Assembly (NCBI GenBank): GCA_030068075.1
Contig: CM057826.1
Coordinates: 117,576,746 to 117,640,745 of the forward strand
Origin: Paguma larvata
Lineage: Eukaryota > Chordata > Mammalia > Carnivora > Viverridae
Length of the DNA stretch: 64,000 nt
Reading direction: 5' to 3'
Position 1 is the first letter of the stretch. Every line of letters starts with the position of its first letter. This document shows, in pieces, positions 45,645-58,069 of the stretch. The notes under the pieces were generated by a model. The model was not told the DNA's origin. It saw only the letters and a list, made by a program, of their open reading frames with translations, and did no database searches. A program made the position numbers and the translations under genes.

Positions 45645-48600
45645 AAGAGACAAACAATGAAAATTATTCTCACCTAATCCGTGGAAATCATTAGGAAAAA
45701 ACTTCAACCCAAGAGTTAATTTACAAAATCGCCTAAATGGATCTCAAACCTCTTGTAAACCTTCAGTTTTGTCCATTGTTTCTTTCTCACCATCTGACAA
45801 TTGACAAAGTATCTTAGGTACCCGGTTATATGCCTTCTGCCTGCCTTCCTCACTAGACATAGGCTGTGACAGCAGGGAACAGGTCACCTTTGGATCATCA
45901 CCCTGACCCTGGAGCTTAACATAATGCCTGGTACAGGAACATGATTTTTTTTTTTTCCCCAATTCTCTGACATGTCCACAAATGTGGCTGCAGAGCTCTA
46001 GGAAGAAGGCAAAAACTCTCACGGCACTAATTGTGAGTCAGACCAGTGGAGGCTGAACCAGCACTAGAAATCCTCCAATAAACAGGGTTGGGCCACACTG
46101 GCTCTTCTAACAAGGAGCACTGTGGCAGTGACCCCCCGAAGACCCGCGGCTCTCCGCAGCTGAGCCGTGTGCCCAGGCCTTGCTGGACGGAGGACAGAGC
46201 TCTGTACGTGGGATGCCGAGCATCGCCTCGGACCGTCCAGGCTCCCGGGACTCTGGAGGGCTCGCCAGGAACTCCCACATTTGTGTGTATAGGTTCTCGT
46301 TCTTGGTGGTTTGCTTCTGTGAGAGAGGCCATGGCTTCCCAGCCCCCAAAGACTTGTTAACCATTCTCTTGACTGGGCTTGAAGTCTGCTGGACCAGCAT
46401 CTCCTCTCCACCATCTCTGCAACCCTTGCAGTGGCTGACATTCCAAGGACTTCAGATTAAAAGCATTACTGGGGGCGCAAAGTACATACTCTGGATGAAT
46501 GTGGTATCTGTCATCTTACTGCCTTGCACTGTTACCCACCTGCAATACTGAAATTTAACTTTTTACCTATTCGGAGGCCTTTTATTCCCAATTAAACAGT
46601 AAGTTAACAGAAGGAAGACACCCATACTCAAAATTTAATAATTTTACTAATTCTTCGTAACATGCAATCAATAAAATTTTAAGGGACTCTACACATATGC
46701 AAAGAACAAAATAACTATCAAGGCTCCCTAGAAAATCCAGATTAAAGTAACGATGAACTTTGCAGGGTCCCCACACAATCACATTCCCCTACATAACCGT
46801 GGTCAGATTTCCAGACAGGTGTCCATCCACTCTGGCTTCTGTACCAGCTCCCGGCTGAGTCCAGGGTTACCTAAGCCAATCCAGGTCATCCTTCCCCCTT
46901 TTTCATCAAGAGTGGTTCAAGGAATCTAGCACCAAGTCAATCACACATGGCACCGCTGGGATCGGTTCTGAAGTGGTTTGAAAATTAAAACTTTGGGGCT
47001 CTCCTATCAAACTCCCAACCTCCCTCCTTCCCTGAACTCGGGCACACACTAATTCTGGCAAGGACATGGCCTACAGAATTGCTGGCAGCCGATCCGCAGC
47101 CCCGAGGAAGCCAGCCCTAAGATGAAGCAGGCACTTCAGAAAAGCAGAGCAGAAAGAAAAAAAGAAATGGGATTCCAGAGGACTTTGTAACAGTTTATAA
47201 ACAAAGCAGGCTGAAACCTACCCTACCCTTTTATACAGCTACAGAAATTCCAGTTCTAGGAACCAACAGTATAGTAGGCTAATGAAGACCTCTGAGAGGC
47301 ATTCAAGCAAGCACACAGTTATGCAGTGCTGCCTGCCTGGCACTGTGCTAAGTAGTGGGGTACAGAGATAAATAAGGCTCAAACCTCTCCCTTGGGCAAC
47401 AGGTTAAAAAGAGAAACATAAAGATAGTGATATTTAGAAAAGGTGGTAAACAGCTAGACAGGAGTAGGGGCATAAACCCAGCAGGAGGAGGTGAGAGTGT
47501 CACTTGAAGAAGGTGATTACAAATTCAAACTTCATAGTATGGAATAAGAATGACTCAAGGGGCTCTATTTTGACATCTGCATTCCGTCCCTCATGTTAGG
47601 GGCCTAACAGGGACTCAGAAAAAAAGTAGAGTTCTTTCCCTTCTCTGCTCTCTGCCAACATGGCATCAGACTCTGACCTGGGAATCACCTAATGCAAAGG
47701 TTCACGGTGACTCACACTGCAATAATCATATGAATTTGGGGACACTTAAGTGCAGACTGCTTCTGCATTTCCTCCCTCCTACCAAGAAGGCTGTGGAAAA
47801 CCTAGTGAGTGCTGGTTCGCAACAGAACTCAGTCTCCTTGACCCTTTCCCCCAATGGTTATTCCATTATTTACTTTTGAAGTCACCGAAGCAGAACACAG
47901 TCATAATAACTATGCTTTCCAGAAATTCAGGGTATGAGGGCTCCTCTGGACCAACCTAATCCCATCAAAATAGTATTTTATCCTGATTAGTGCAACACCA
48001 CCCTGTAGTTACAATCATTCTCACTCTAGCCAAGTCTGGACCTCAGCTTCAGACCTCAACGTTTCATGACTCATCTTGATCTATCCACTTGCATCTATCC
48101 CCATTATCGCCATGCTGCTCTTCTTCCTGGAACTCTCAAAAAGGTATGTGTCCTCTCTGCTCTCTCCATAGTTTCCCCCTCATTTCTGGTATGTACCCTT
48201 CTCCTTCTACCTGAGCAATCACTTCACATCCAGGGGGGAAATCCCAAGAGGCAGTTACAGAGAGACTACACCACTCAGGTGCTCCAGCTACCTGCCCCTC
48301 CTTCGGGGGCTGTAATCTGAAGGCTGCTCCTTCGGTCCCTGTAATCTGAAGACACACAGTCACCTTAAAGGGATAAAAGTCTGGATCTATCTTCATTTTC
48401 CTATAAGTTCAAAAAAAAAAAAAAACTCCAGTAAGAGAAGAGGGAAAGCCACAGAAACAGCATCTGTGCTGAGATAAAGATCCTGGGGCTGGCATTTGCA
48501 AAGCACGACTCTACCTAGTGGGAATCAATTGGAACCCCAGTTTGTACAGAAGCGAACCTAAGTAAAAAAAAAAAAAAAAAAAAAAAAAGATTACCTAACA

Positions 48601-49631
48601 CCGACATGGTCTAGCACAAACCACTTGATATAATCAAAACACAAATGAGCTTTCAATTTAAGGTATGATTCTGAACTCTGCGCCATGCACATTTTCCCTT
48701 CATCAATTTGGTCAGCGGAAATGCAAGCCCCACTATACCAGAGTGTGTTACACCAAGGGCCAAGGTAAATTGGAAATTGTACTATTAAAGACACGTTAGG
48801 ACCTCAAAAGAGCTCAAATCAAGCAGCAGCCAAGATCCATTAATACACCGCACTGAGCGCTGCCCTGCGGCGATCCCATTCACCACAGGCTCCGGCTCCC
48901 GGCACTCAGCTCTGCAACGAGAAGAGCAGGCACTCTGCTTTCAGAAAGTGGGCCTAGGAGATAAGACCTCAAACAAAGCAGACACACAGGAAAGAACAGT
49001 ATTTTCCAAAGTTACTATGTTTTTAATTACAAGATGCCTGGTAGCCTGGCATTGACCCTGAAGAGAATACAGGCAAGAACTTTCCTCTGGAAGAGCTAAA
49101 CAGCCCCAAAGGAAAAAATATTACTGATATCAGTTTTTAGGAGACTCCAAGAAATGACTCACCCAGTCACCCTGCAGCAAAGCCCATGCACACAGGACTT
49201 CTAATATATAAACTAACTTCTCATATATAAATGCACAAAAAACTATCAGACATTTGAGGAAAGCCTGCAACATAAAAGAGCAAAACAGAACAGGAAGAGA
49301 AAAATTAAATAAAAAAAGCCGAGTTGACTATGGTACTATAAATATAGTTTATAAATCAACTATAGATATTATGGTACCTAGTAGTTCTTTTACATCTTTA
49401 ATTGTTTTTGAAGCATGCTGTGGTATTAAGTGTACAAAGTTTTTAAAGCCATATATTCAGAACGATCCCATTTTCTTTAAAACAAATATTCACAAATAGG
49501 TTAATGGACAGAATGAAGAGCCCTACAACAGACCCACACGGTAGTCACCTCATTGTAAAGAAAGTAAATTTCTGCAATTCAGAAAGTAAAAATTATTCTT
49601 TCCCATAAACAGGGCTAAATATTCTTGTGTA
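45645..49631. other. CYSTM1 intron 1, 3' part
   Basis: About 4 kb of intron with no SINE or L1. Notable small features are a MIR-like GCCTGGCACTGTGCTAAGTA at about 47335, A-runs at 48411-48424 and 48564-48588, and a short tandem duplication near 48294-48350. Open frames up to 125 codons are unrecognised. Confidence 0.45.
48564..48588 (+). repeat. (A)25 homopolymer
   Basis: Twenty-five uninterrupted A residues. No recognisable retrocopy or SINE body lies immediately upstream. Confidence 0.9.
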
Positions 49632-49850
49632 GGGGTGCCTGGGTGGCTCAGTCGGTTGAGCAGCCGACTTCAGCTCAGGTCATGATCTCACGGTCTGTGA
49701 GTTCGAGCCCCGCGTCGGGCTCTGTGCTGGTGGCTCAGAGCCTGGGGTCTGCTTCAGATTCTGTGTCTCCCTCTCTCTCTGCCCTTCCCTTGTTCACGCT
49801 CTGTCTCTATGTCTCTCAAAAATAAAATAAAAGCGCTAAAAAAAAAAAAA
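49632..49850 (+). mobile_element. Felid SINE (SINEC_Fc-like)
   Basis: GGGGTGCCTGGGTGGCTCAG with a near-consensus body and A-tail. Flanking ATTCTTG occurs on both sides. Confidence 0.95.
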
Positions 49851-49889
49851 AATTCTTGGGGAGAAAAAAAAAAGAACCTCGATCCCGAC

Positions 49890-50440
49890 ACTTATCAACA
49901 AAAAATAATTCACACTGTATCGCTGGGCTCTGTAGAAACGCTCCAACAATCAAGCTGTCGAGTATGTAACCTAGTCATGACTTCGGCAGTATTCACCTTA
50001 TGACCCAGTAACTCTGCTCTGAGATGCAGACTAAAATCAAGGGAGTCCGTGAGGACATCCAAAGCAGTTTTCTTTACAACAGCAGAGCGGAGAGCTTGTG
50101 GTATATACAACAGAAAACTGTCCAGCAAAAAAAAAAAAAAAGAAAAAAAAAGAACAACTACTACTGCATGCAACAGCGTGGATGAATCTCACAGAGGATG
50201 ATGAGTAAAAGGAGCCAGATTCGACAGACTTCACACTGTCGGATTCCATGTATATGACTTTTGAGAACAGCCAAAAGGAATCTACAGATATGGACTGGAA
50301 GAGGCACAAAGGGAGCCTTCTGGAATGATAGAAATGTTCTACATCTTGAGCTGAGTCATGTTTACATGAATACTACAAAAACCCATTGAGTTGTACATTA
50401 AAATTCTCACACTTTAAGTTGTACAGTAACAGCAGACAGA
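49890..50440 (+). mobile_element. Old L1 3' end fragment
   Basis: GCAACAGCGTGGATGAATCTC, GAGTAAAAGGAGCCAGA-type sequence, and GGAATGATAGAAATGTTCTA. Internal A-runs. Antisense to CYSTM1. Confidence 0.75.
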
Positions 50441-53400
50441 CAAAATTTGGCTAAAAGAAACATTTGTAGTGGTTTTCCCTGGGTGCTGGAATTTTCAGCA
50501 AACGTTACTTACTTATATTCTTTTGTATTTCTCAAAGTTTCAATAAGGGAACTTAGAGAGTCAGGGGGGGAAAAGGTTTTCTTAGTGCTGTCTGATATTT
50601 GCGTGCTGCTTATCTTTTCCGTAACTGCTAGAATGCCTCTGTAGGCCTCCTATCTATCTGCTTCCAGGACCCTGATAGCCCTTCCTACTACTCAGCTAAC
50701 CCTTGTTGCTAACCTAGTTTATACCTGCTCTTCACTGCTTTTTACAGTAATTTCTGTAATTATAAATCTTTTTTCACAGGATACTGCAGGTCCTTAAGTT
50801 CTTTAAACGCTTTCTTTCTGCTTCAAGCTCAGAAATCAGTTGGCTGAGTCCCAGACATGGGGGAAAAAAGTTTCTCGCCTGCATACAGACTTCTCTTACC
50901 TTGAAACCAGTCTTAACGCCAAAGCCAGAAGTCACACTTGTCCTTCCACATATCCTCCTTCGGAATTTATAAAACTGTCTTAAAGTTTAAAAGCATGAGA
51001 GCAGATCTTACTCTAACGTCCTCCTCTGTGTCTTTTTTTAACTGCTTGATTAGCTGGCTTTTTAACAAGATCTTTGTAAACATATTATTTATATTCTAGG
51101 TCCCTCAATTTTTCTTGATTCTCATACCCATAATTTTGGGTATGGTTTGTTGGGGAAAAAAAAAGCTTTAGAATTGCTGGTTTTGTGCCACTCTGTCCTC
51201 TTGGGCTTACAGTTTTCATTAAGTTTTAGCACTGGCGTATTGGTTTATTCCATTCGCAGCCATTTGTTCATTCCACAAATACTTCCGGAAGCACCCACTG
51301 TGACCCAGCACTACCGACATAATAGTAAGAACCTCCACTGGGGCGAGTGAGAGAGACAGACATTAATGTCAGCAATTACAAAACCAAGCTGAGAGGGAGG
51401 AAGCACTTAGCACAAGGAGCTCAAAGGAGAGCCAACAGGTCCTGGAAGTCCGAGAAAGCTGAGAGGAAGTGATTACAACATGGAGACTTAAGTTTGAGCA
51501 GAAATCCCTGACTACTCAACCTTCCCCACCTGGTCAGAGACAACACCTGTGAGAAAGGCCTGAGCGCACTGGAGGAGCTGAATGGGTTCATTACCGCCAA
51601 GGCAGACAGGATGGGCTGAGGCCAAAGGGTCAGCTCACAAACAGCCTTGCTAAGAACAGACCTTCGGGATCACTGCAGCTTCCTTTTTTACAGTTATTAC
51701 CTCTTGTAAAAGGATTCACGCAACCTTATTTCTGTTTGCGTGCCTGGTACTATTGGCAAACCTAATTATTTGTTTATTCAACAATAAACGGCATTCATCA
51801 ATACTAAGGACATGATATCCCAGTACCGGGGATAGGAGACAAAAATTCCTAGCTGGCTTGCTCTTGCCCTTTGGTACTGCTAACAATAAAAATAAAATGA
51901 CTGTTTCCATTTGTCTGTTATTGCGTCACATGGAAAATGCTGGAAGTTCTCCAAATTTCTAGGGTATAGTGAGGATAGTTTGGCATAAAGACAAGACAAA
52001 GCTCACTTTGGGCAGTCACCTTAATGAGTTCCACAATTTTACTGACACGGGCAAGAAGAGCGCCTGGATGGCCCCACCAGTAAGGGAAGTTGTCACATAC
52101 CAAGGGACTGGGCAGAGAGCACAGATAAGAAGCAACGAATGGCCTCAACTCTGAACCCCAGAGCCCAGACCACAAGGACAGGTATTCCAGAACCATGGGC
52201 CTTCACCTAGGAAGAACCTACTCCTGACAGGGACATCTTTACACAGGAGCTGTCTCACAGGGACTAGCAACAGCAGGGAATTTACCTTTTAAAGACGGTA
52301 GTGACGCTCCCGAAGACAGAGCAATACCAGGAGACCTGTGAGAGGTAATTACCACGATATGGGCGAGACCTTTGATTTCATAACTTGCTCACCATTTCAA
52401 CCGCATTTTGCGGCTCTACCATTTCCTAAGTTGAGTTTCTTTGGGGTGTAGGATGGAAGAATATAACCTGTAATGTTCCTTCATCGTTGCCGAAATACTG
52501 ATTCTGCAGTCAACTTCCCAATTATTAGCCATCCCCTACCTCATTCGGGATCTTTTGTTTGCCAGAGAGTTCTACCAGGCCTTGAGCTGTCCTCATATAA
52601 TCAATGACTGAATATTAGAGCATGTCTTTTTGTCAACATTCTGGCTTACAGGCCTCTCTGTGGAGGACACAATGACACGTATCTCAGAAACGGCACCTTT
52701 CACAGAACAAGGCATCAAAATGCACACGAAAGGCAAAAAAAGAACAGTGCATCATCTATCTCTGGAGGCCCTGTCCTAGAGCAATGAAGAGCTTCAAACG
52801 GCATCTTATTTCCCTTTCTCAAAAACAGCAGTTGCCATAAAAACAATTCACTACACAGGAACCTAAAGTCTTACCAACTGTTAAGTAACATGGTTTGGTA
52901 ATGCCGTTCTGGTAATTGCCTCAAGCCACCACCCCCAACGTTAAGATAACACAAAGATGTAAGCATATTCAACTTGTCCTGATTCATTAGATTAGTAGTA
53001 AAATCTGAAAAGCGGGTTCATTACCCACATCGCTATGTGGATATTTATGTGGATAATATATAATTATCAACATGATTTGAAAATAGTACAGTCCATCAAT
53101 CGCGCCTCCCTCAACATTAAGCTAGGTATATGCATATTTGAGCATTCAGCCTGCCTGGGAGACTTCGAGAAAATTCAGAGAAGTTCCCTTCAAGAGAGGC
53201 TGAGGTATCATCTAAAATTTTTTGTATAAAGCTTTCTATAAAAGAACCTCTGGCTGGATGCAAACTTGTTGCTCTAGAAAATCCAACGTCAACATTTATT
53301 AAACAGCCCTTAAAAAATTAACTGCTACGTGAAAATATCTACCAACAACTAAAATGGCCTACCTAAGCTGCCGAGGCACTGGTCTACCACTCCTCCCTAA

Positions 53401-53499
53401 TGTTTGGAGGAAACATCCTTTCTTTTTACATGGTGACGCTTCTGATTTCTTCCATATTCTTCAATAAAGGCAGGTTTTTAAGTGAAACCTTTACTAAAT
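50441..53499. other. CYSTM1 intron 1, no recognised element
   Basis: About 3 kb of A+T-richer intron. I see no SINE, clear L1 or exon-like open frame. Confidence 0.4.
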
Positions 53500-53960
53500 A
53501 AAAATAGTCTATTCTTTGAACCAACAATTCTACCTTTAGGAATTTTTTTAGGAATTTATCTTACAGACATACACTAGTTCTGGTATGCAAAAAAATTTGT
53601 ATACAGTTTCATACCCCCTCCACAGACATTGCGGCATTGATTTATAACAGCTACACAACACACATCTCTCTTTCTCACACGCACACACGTGGGCATACCA
53701 TGTGTAACATCCCAAAGGGCCACCACTATGGGAGTGGTTAAAGAAACCATGCGACTTCCAGACCACGGCATCACTACTTGGCCCTTAAGAATGAGACAGA
53801 ATTACATGTGCTGATATGGAAAAGCGCCAACATACTCAAAAAAGCCAACTGCAACACAACACACTCTATTACCCCATTTGGGTTTAAAAATAAATTTCTA
53901 TTTCTAAACTTGATTACAGTTATATTAATGAATATAATTTTTCATTCAACTGTACTTTTT
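53500..53960 (+). mobile_element. Old L1 3' end fragment
   Basis: ACCAACAATTCTACCTTTAGG, then GGCATTGATTTATAACAGC and ATGGGAGTGGTTAAAGAAAC follow the L1 3' order. Confidence 0.65.
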
Positions 53961-55434
53961 TGTTATATGTAATTTCCACAAATACTTAACAATGCAAGTT
54001 AAAACCCCTGCTGATCATTTTTGGATAAAGCCTGCCATGTGGCTTTTAGGAGAAAAGAACCCATTTCCTAACTCACTGAAACAGAAAGCCACGCTTCCAA
54101 CAACCATCTAACTGCCACTGAGGAAACACTGTTCCGGTTGCCACCTGGAAAAGCCCGGCTCCAGAAGAGAATCCACAGTTGCAAGTGGTCTCACGGCTTC
54201 CAGGATCGCCTCCCCAAGGGCCCCCTTTCCAGCCTTTCTCAGTCACGGACAGTCCTCTGCAGAAACCACAGGTCTGTCTGGATGTGGGACTCGCTTCTGC
54301 CTTCAGCTTCTGGAAGGACTCCCCAAGGGCGGACCTCAGCTTGTCTGACAGCTCCCAACGATGCCAGCAAATCCATACCACGACTCCCTCCCCACACCCC
54401 TGAGACCCTTCTCCCCCCCCCCCCACCCCCAGGGAGGGAAAGACACCTCCGGCCTCATCCAACCACTCAGCTCAGGGACTCTGGTCAGTAACCGAGCGAA
54501 GATGCTATCTGAAAGCCAGTGGGGAAGTGAAGGTTGGCTCCTCCTCAGAAAAAAAGGTTGGGGACCTCTGAATTAAATCTAGTCACTGGGACATACGGGA
54601 CAGCATTGTAACTCCCGGAACTTCAAAGAGCCAGGCCTCAAAGTGACAATGAAGAGAAAATGAGGCCCAGCAAGAGGGAGCATGGAAAGAGAAAGCGGCA
54701 GTGAACACAAGGGACAGAAAAAGGGGGAAAAAAGCTATTAACACAGAAATGGAGTTGGGGACATGAAAGGCTGGGTTAGATCGGGAGAGAGGGAAAAGCG
54801 CCCAGCTCTGCCCCCTGCCAAGTTGAGAGGACACACTAGAAAGGGACAGGTCCATCCCTCTCAACAAGCCTGACAAGGCCACTTCCCAGGCCAGGTCCCC
54901 CACCAGCACAGCCCCTGAAAGACTGGCTCGCCTGCCCCCTCCCAGAGCATTATATTGGGCTTTGTGGGAAACCTGAAATCCTGATGGCTCAGAACGAGGC
55001 CCCTGCGGCTTAATGTGCTGGCAATTTAACTAAGCACTCCGGGTTCCTGCCAGCTACCGCGCCAGCCAGGGCTTTGCTCCGCCATGAGCGTGCTCTCCTG
55101 ACCCTCTAAGAAAAGCAGCAGCCCAGTCAGCGCTGGGGGGTGCCTCTTCATGGGCAGGAGGGGCTCTCTTCCCACCAGCAAGAGCCACCGCTGCCTACCA
55201 TGCGCCCGTGTGGGCTACCCTACCAGACCGTGCCATCCCGAGGCAGCAAGGTCTCGCCCCTCCTTTCTTCGCCTTCATAATTTTAGAGCCATAGGCATCG
55301 AGGCCAACAAATGCTAGAAAAAACAAATGCCAGGTAACTCCAAGATTTCTGTCACTAACATACACAAAGAGCTACTGTATATGAGGAAGACGACGGGCTC
55401 AAAGTAGTGTAGGGTACTGATAGGTCTAAAAAAA
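53961..55434. other. CYSTM1 intron 1, GC-richer, no recognised element
   Basis: Contains a 12-base C-run at 54413-54424. Overlapping open frames on both strands (up to 129 codons) are not recognised. Confidence 0.4.
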
Positions 55435-55690
55435 AAAAAAAAAAAACAACTGCATCCGGCCAGAAGCAAACACTTATATGGTCAATTAATCTACGACAAA
55501 GGAGGCAAGAATATACAATGGGGAAAAGAGGTCTCTGCAACAAACGGTACTGGGAAAACAGGACAGCTATATGCAAAAGAACAAAGTTGGACCACTCTCT
55601 AACCAGACACAAAAATACTCAATGTGGATTACCAACTTAGATGTGAAACCAGAAACCATAAAACTAAAAGAAAACGTAGGCAATAATTTG
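55435..55690 (+). mobile_element. L1 ORF2 3' fragment, copy C
   Basis: TATGGTCAATTAATCTACGAC and GGAGGCAAGAATATACAATG are shared with L1 copies A and B. Interrupted by a SINE at about 55705. Confidence 0.9.
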
Positions 55691-55702
55691 AGGGGAGAAG
55701 GG

Positions 55703-55704
<2 letters not shown>

Positions 55705-55744
<40 letters not shown>

Positions 55745-55867
55745 TCCCAAGCAGGCTCCAGACTAAGCTGTCAGCACAGAGCCCAACACGGGGCTCGAAC
55801 TCACAAACTGAGATCACGACCTGAGCCCAAGTCGGGACGCTTCACCTACTGAGCCACCCACGTGCCC
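55705..55867 (-). mobile_element. CAN-SINE with expanded (GA)n, minus strand
   Basis: The GA-rich body has become a (GA)n microsatellite (about 55705-55735). The head ends GAGCCACCCACGTGCCCC. The A-tail end is missing. Confidence 0.9.
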
Positions 55868-56637
55868 CTAAATTTATTATTATTTTTTTTAAGGCAGTAA
55901 TTTCTTTGACATTGATCATAGAACGTTTTTCTATGATATGTCTCCTCAGGCAAGGGGAAACAAAAGCAAAATTAAACTACCGGGACTACACCAAAATAAA
56001 AAGCTTTCGCACAGCAAAAGAAACCATCAACAAAACCTACTGAATGGGAGAAGATATTTATAGATGATTGTTCCGATAAGCGGTTAATATCCAAAATATA
56101 AAGATCTTTAAAATATCTAAATCTATAAAATATATAGATCTTTAAAACATATAGGTCAATCTTACACAACTCAACCCAGAAAAATGAATCCAATTAAAAA
56201 ATGGTCAGAGGATCTAAACAGATATTTTTCCAAAGATGACATCCAGATGGCCAACAGACACATGAAAAGATGCTCAATGTCACTAATTATCAGGGAAAAG
56301 CAAATCAAAACCACAAACAGCACCTTACAGCCATCAGAAAGGCTACAATCAGACAAGGAACAAGACGTGGCGGTGAGGATGTGGAAAGGAGCCCTTGCGC
56401 ACTGTTGGTGGGAACGTAAACTGGTGCGGCCGCTGTGAACAACAGTACGGAGGTTCCTCGAGGTAAAAATAGAATGACCAAATGATCCAGTAATTCCACT
56501 GCTGGGTATTTACCCAAAGAAAACCAAACCAAACCAAACCAAACCAAACCAGAAAAAAAAAAAAAAACACCTCATTGGAAAGATATATGCGCCCCTATGT
56601 TTACTGCAACATGATTTACAAGAGTCAAGATAAGGAC
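55868..56637 (+). mobile_element. L1 3' end, continuation of copy C
   Basis: GAAACAAAAGCAAAATTAAAC, GATGCTCAATGTCACTAATT and CACTGTTGGTGGGAACGTAAA. It includes an (AAACC)6 run at 56521-56550. Confidence 0.9.
56521..56550 (+). repeat. (AAACC)n microsatellite
   Basis: Six perfect AAACC units followed by an A-run, within the L1 3' segment. Confidence 0.92.
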
Positions 56638-56705
56638 AGGGCGCCTGGCTGGCTCACTCCGTGGAACTCGTGATCTGGAAGTTGTGACTTGACATATGCT
56701 CCCCA
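56638..56705 (+). mobile_element. Truncated short CAN-SINE
   Basis: GGGCGCCTGGCTGGCTCAC then CTCGTGATCTGGAAGTTGTG; the 3' half is missing. Confidence 0.75.
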
Positions 56706-58069
56706 AACGATCCCGCGCCGGGTCCGGACACTGAAAGCTCACTGGTAAAGTGACGCAGTCAGCATCAAAGATTTCAAGCAGAATCTTAGCACCTCTTCCC
56801 AGGTCGCCTTCCTCCCGAATAACTTTGCAGTTCATGTTCCCCATCCCTATCTTTCTATGCACGAAGAGCGCATGGTCTGAGAGTTTTCAGTAACGATGAA
56901 TTTTGTGGAACTGTCTGGGGACTAATGATTCTTTAGCAGAAGTTGGAGAATGATAGGCACTAGGAATACTCCATTATTCCCCAGGGAGTAAATTCACGGA
57001 CAACTCTCCTCCCACCATGACAACCAACACTCCCTTAAACCATTTAATTGAAAGTGTTCACAAAAATATAAATCATCCCTTGTTTTCGGCAAAATCATAC
57101 CACAGGCTTACTGTTCATAGAGGCTAGATTCAAACCATTGGTCTTCCTTGCTTTAGAAGTGAGGATCCACCCGGTTTCCTAACTCCGGGTCTGAGGCCTA
57201 CATCGATAACAATATTCCACTTATGGCTCCTAAAAACTACACAAGAAGTCATTCCGAGTTCATTTCCTTTGGAAGAGTCCTTTGTAAATAGCGCACCAAG
57301 TGGTGTGAACCTTTTTGGCTGGAGGGTCAACTCCTGCCCAATCCCCTCGCTTCTCTGCTGCTGTTTAATTGCTGACTCCCACTTTATAGCCAAGCCAATT
57401 AGCAGCCTTGGCCAAGCGCTGTAACTCAGCGCTGCCTGAGGAAAAACAAGCAGCCTCTCCGGTCAGAATTTCTCTCACGGGAATACCATGCCTAGTCAAC
57501 AAACGCCAGAAGTCTACAAGACGGATATTGGAGTTCTAGAGAGTCCCTGGGCACATCGGCAAGCGTGGGAGTATCTGACGGAGTAGCAGGACCGACGGAC
57601 TGAGCAGCAGGACCGACGGACTGACACAGAACACGGGAATTTTAAAAGATGACTATTTCACTCCTCATTTAATTTAGGGAGCATTATTACCCACTTTTAC
57701 CTCTGACGAACTTAATAACTAACTCCTTTAGAGTTGAAAGGATGGATATTGGTTAGAAAAAGCTCCAGAAAGCTCCACACCCAGCTAGGTTACTAGCTTA
57801 TTCCAGGCACTCTAAGGGAGGCAGAAAAGAGTGGGGAACCATCTGAAACTATTTCCTCATTAAACCCAAACATGCAGTTTACTCTCAGGCCTCCAGATCT
57901 TGATTATAGGCTTACTGATAAGCCCAAACACCCCAGGAAATAAAAAAAACAAGAACACATTAGAGTTTGAATGAGGCCTTCGCAAAAATTTAGGTTGTCC
58001 ATCTCTCTTTTACTTCACTAATCTCAAAATACACTCACTGTTCATCCAAGAATTACTATTTTCGGGAGA
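56706..58069. other. CYSTM1 intron 1, no recognised transposon
   Basis: A direct repeat of AGCAGGACCGACGGACTG, 21 bp apart, sits at 57585 and 57606. Nothing else stands out. Confidence 0.4.

Noticed and set aside
45188..45673. 161-codon minus frame containing the CYSTM1 N-terminus
   Set aside because: The real exon is only 45421-45622 by its splice sites; the residues before the ATG and after the donor are intron read-through.
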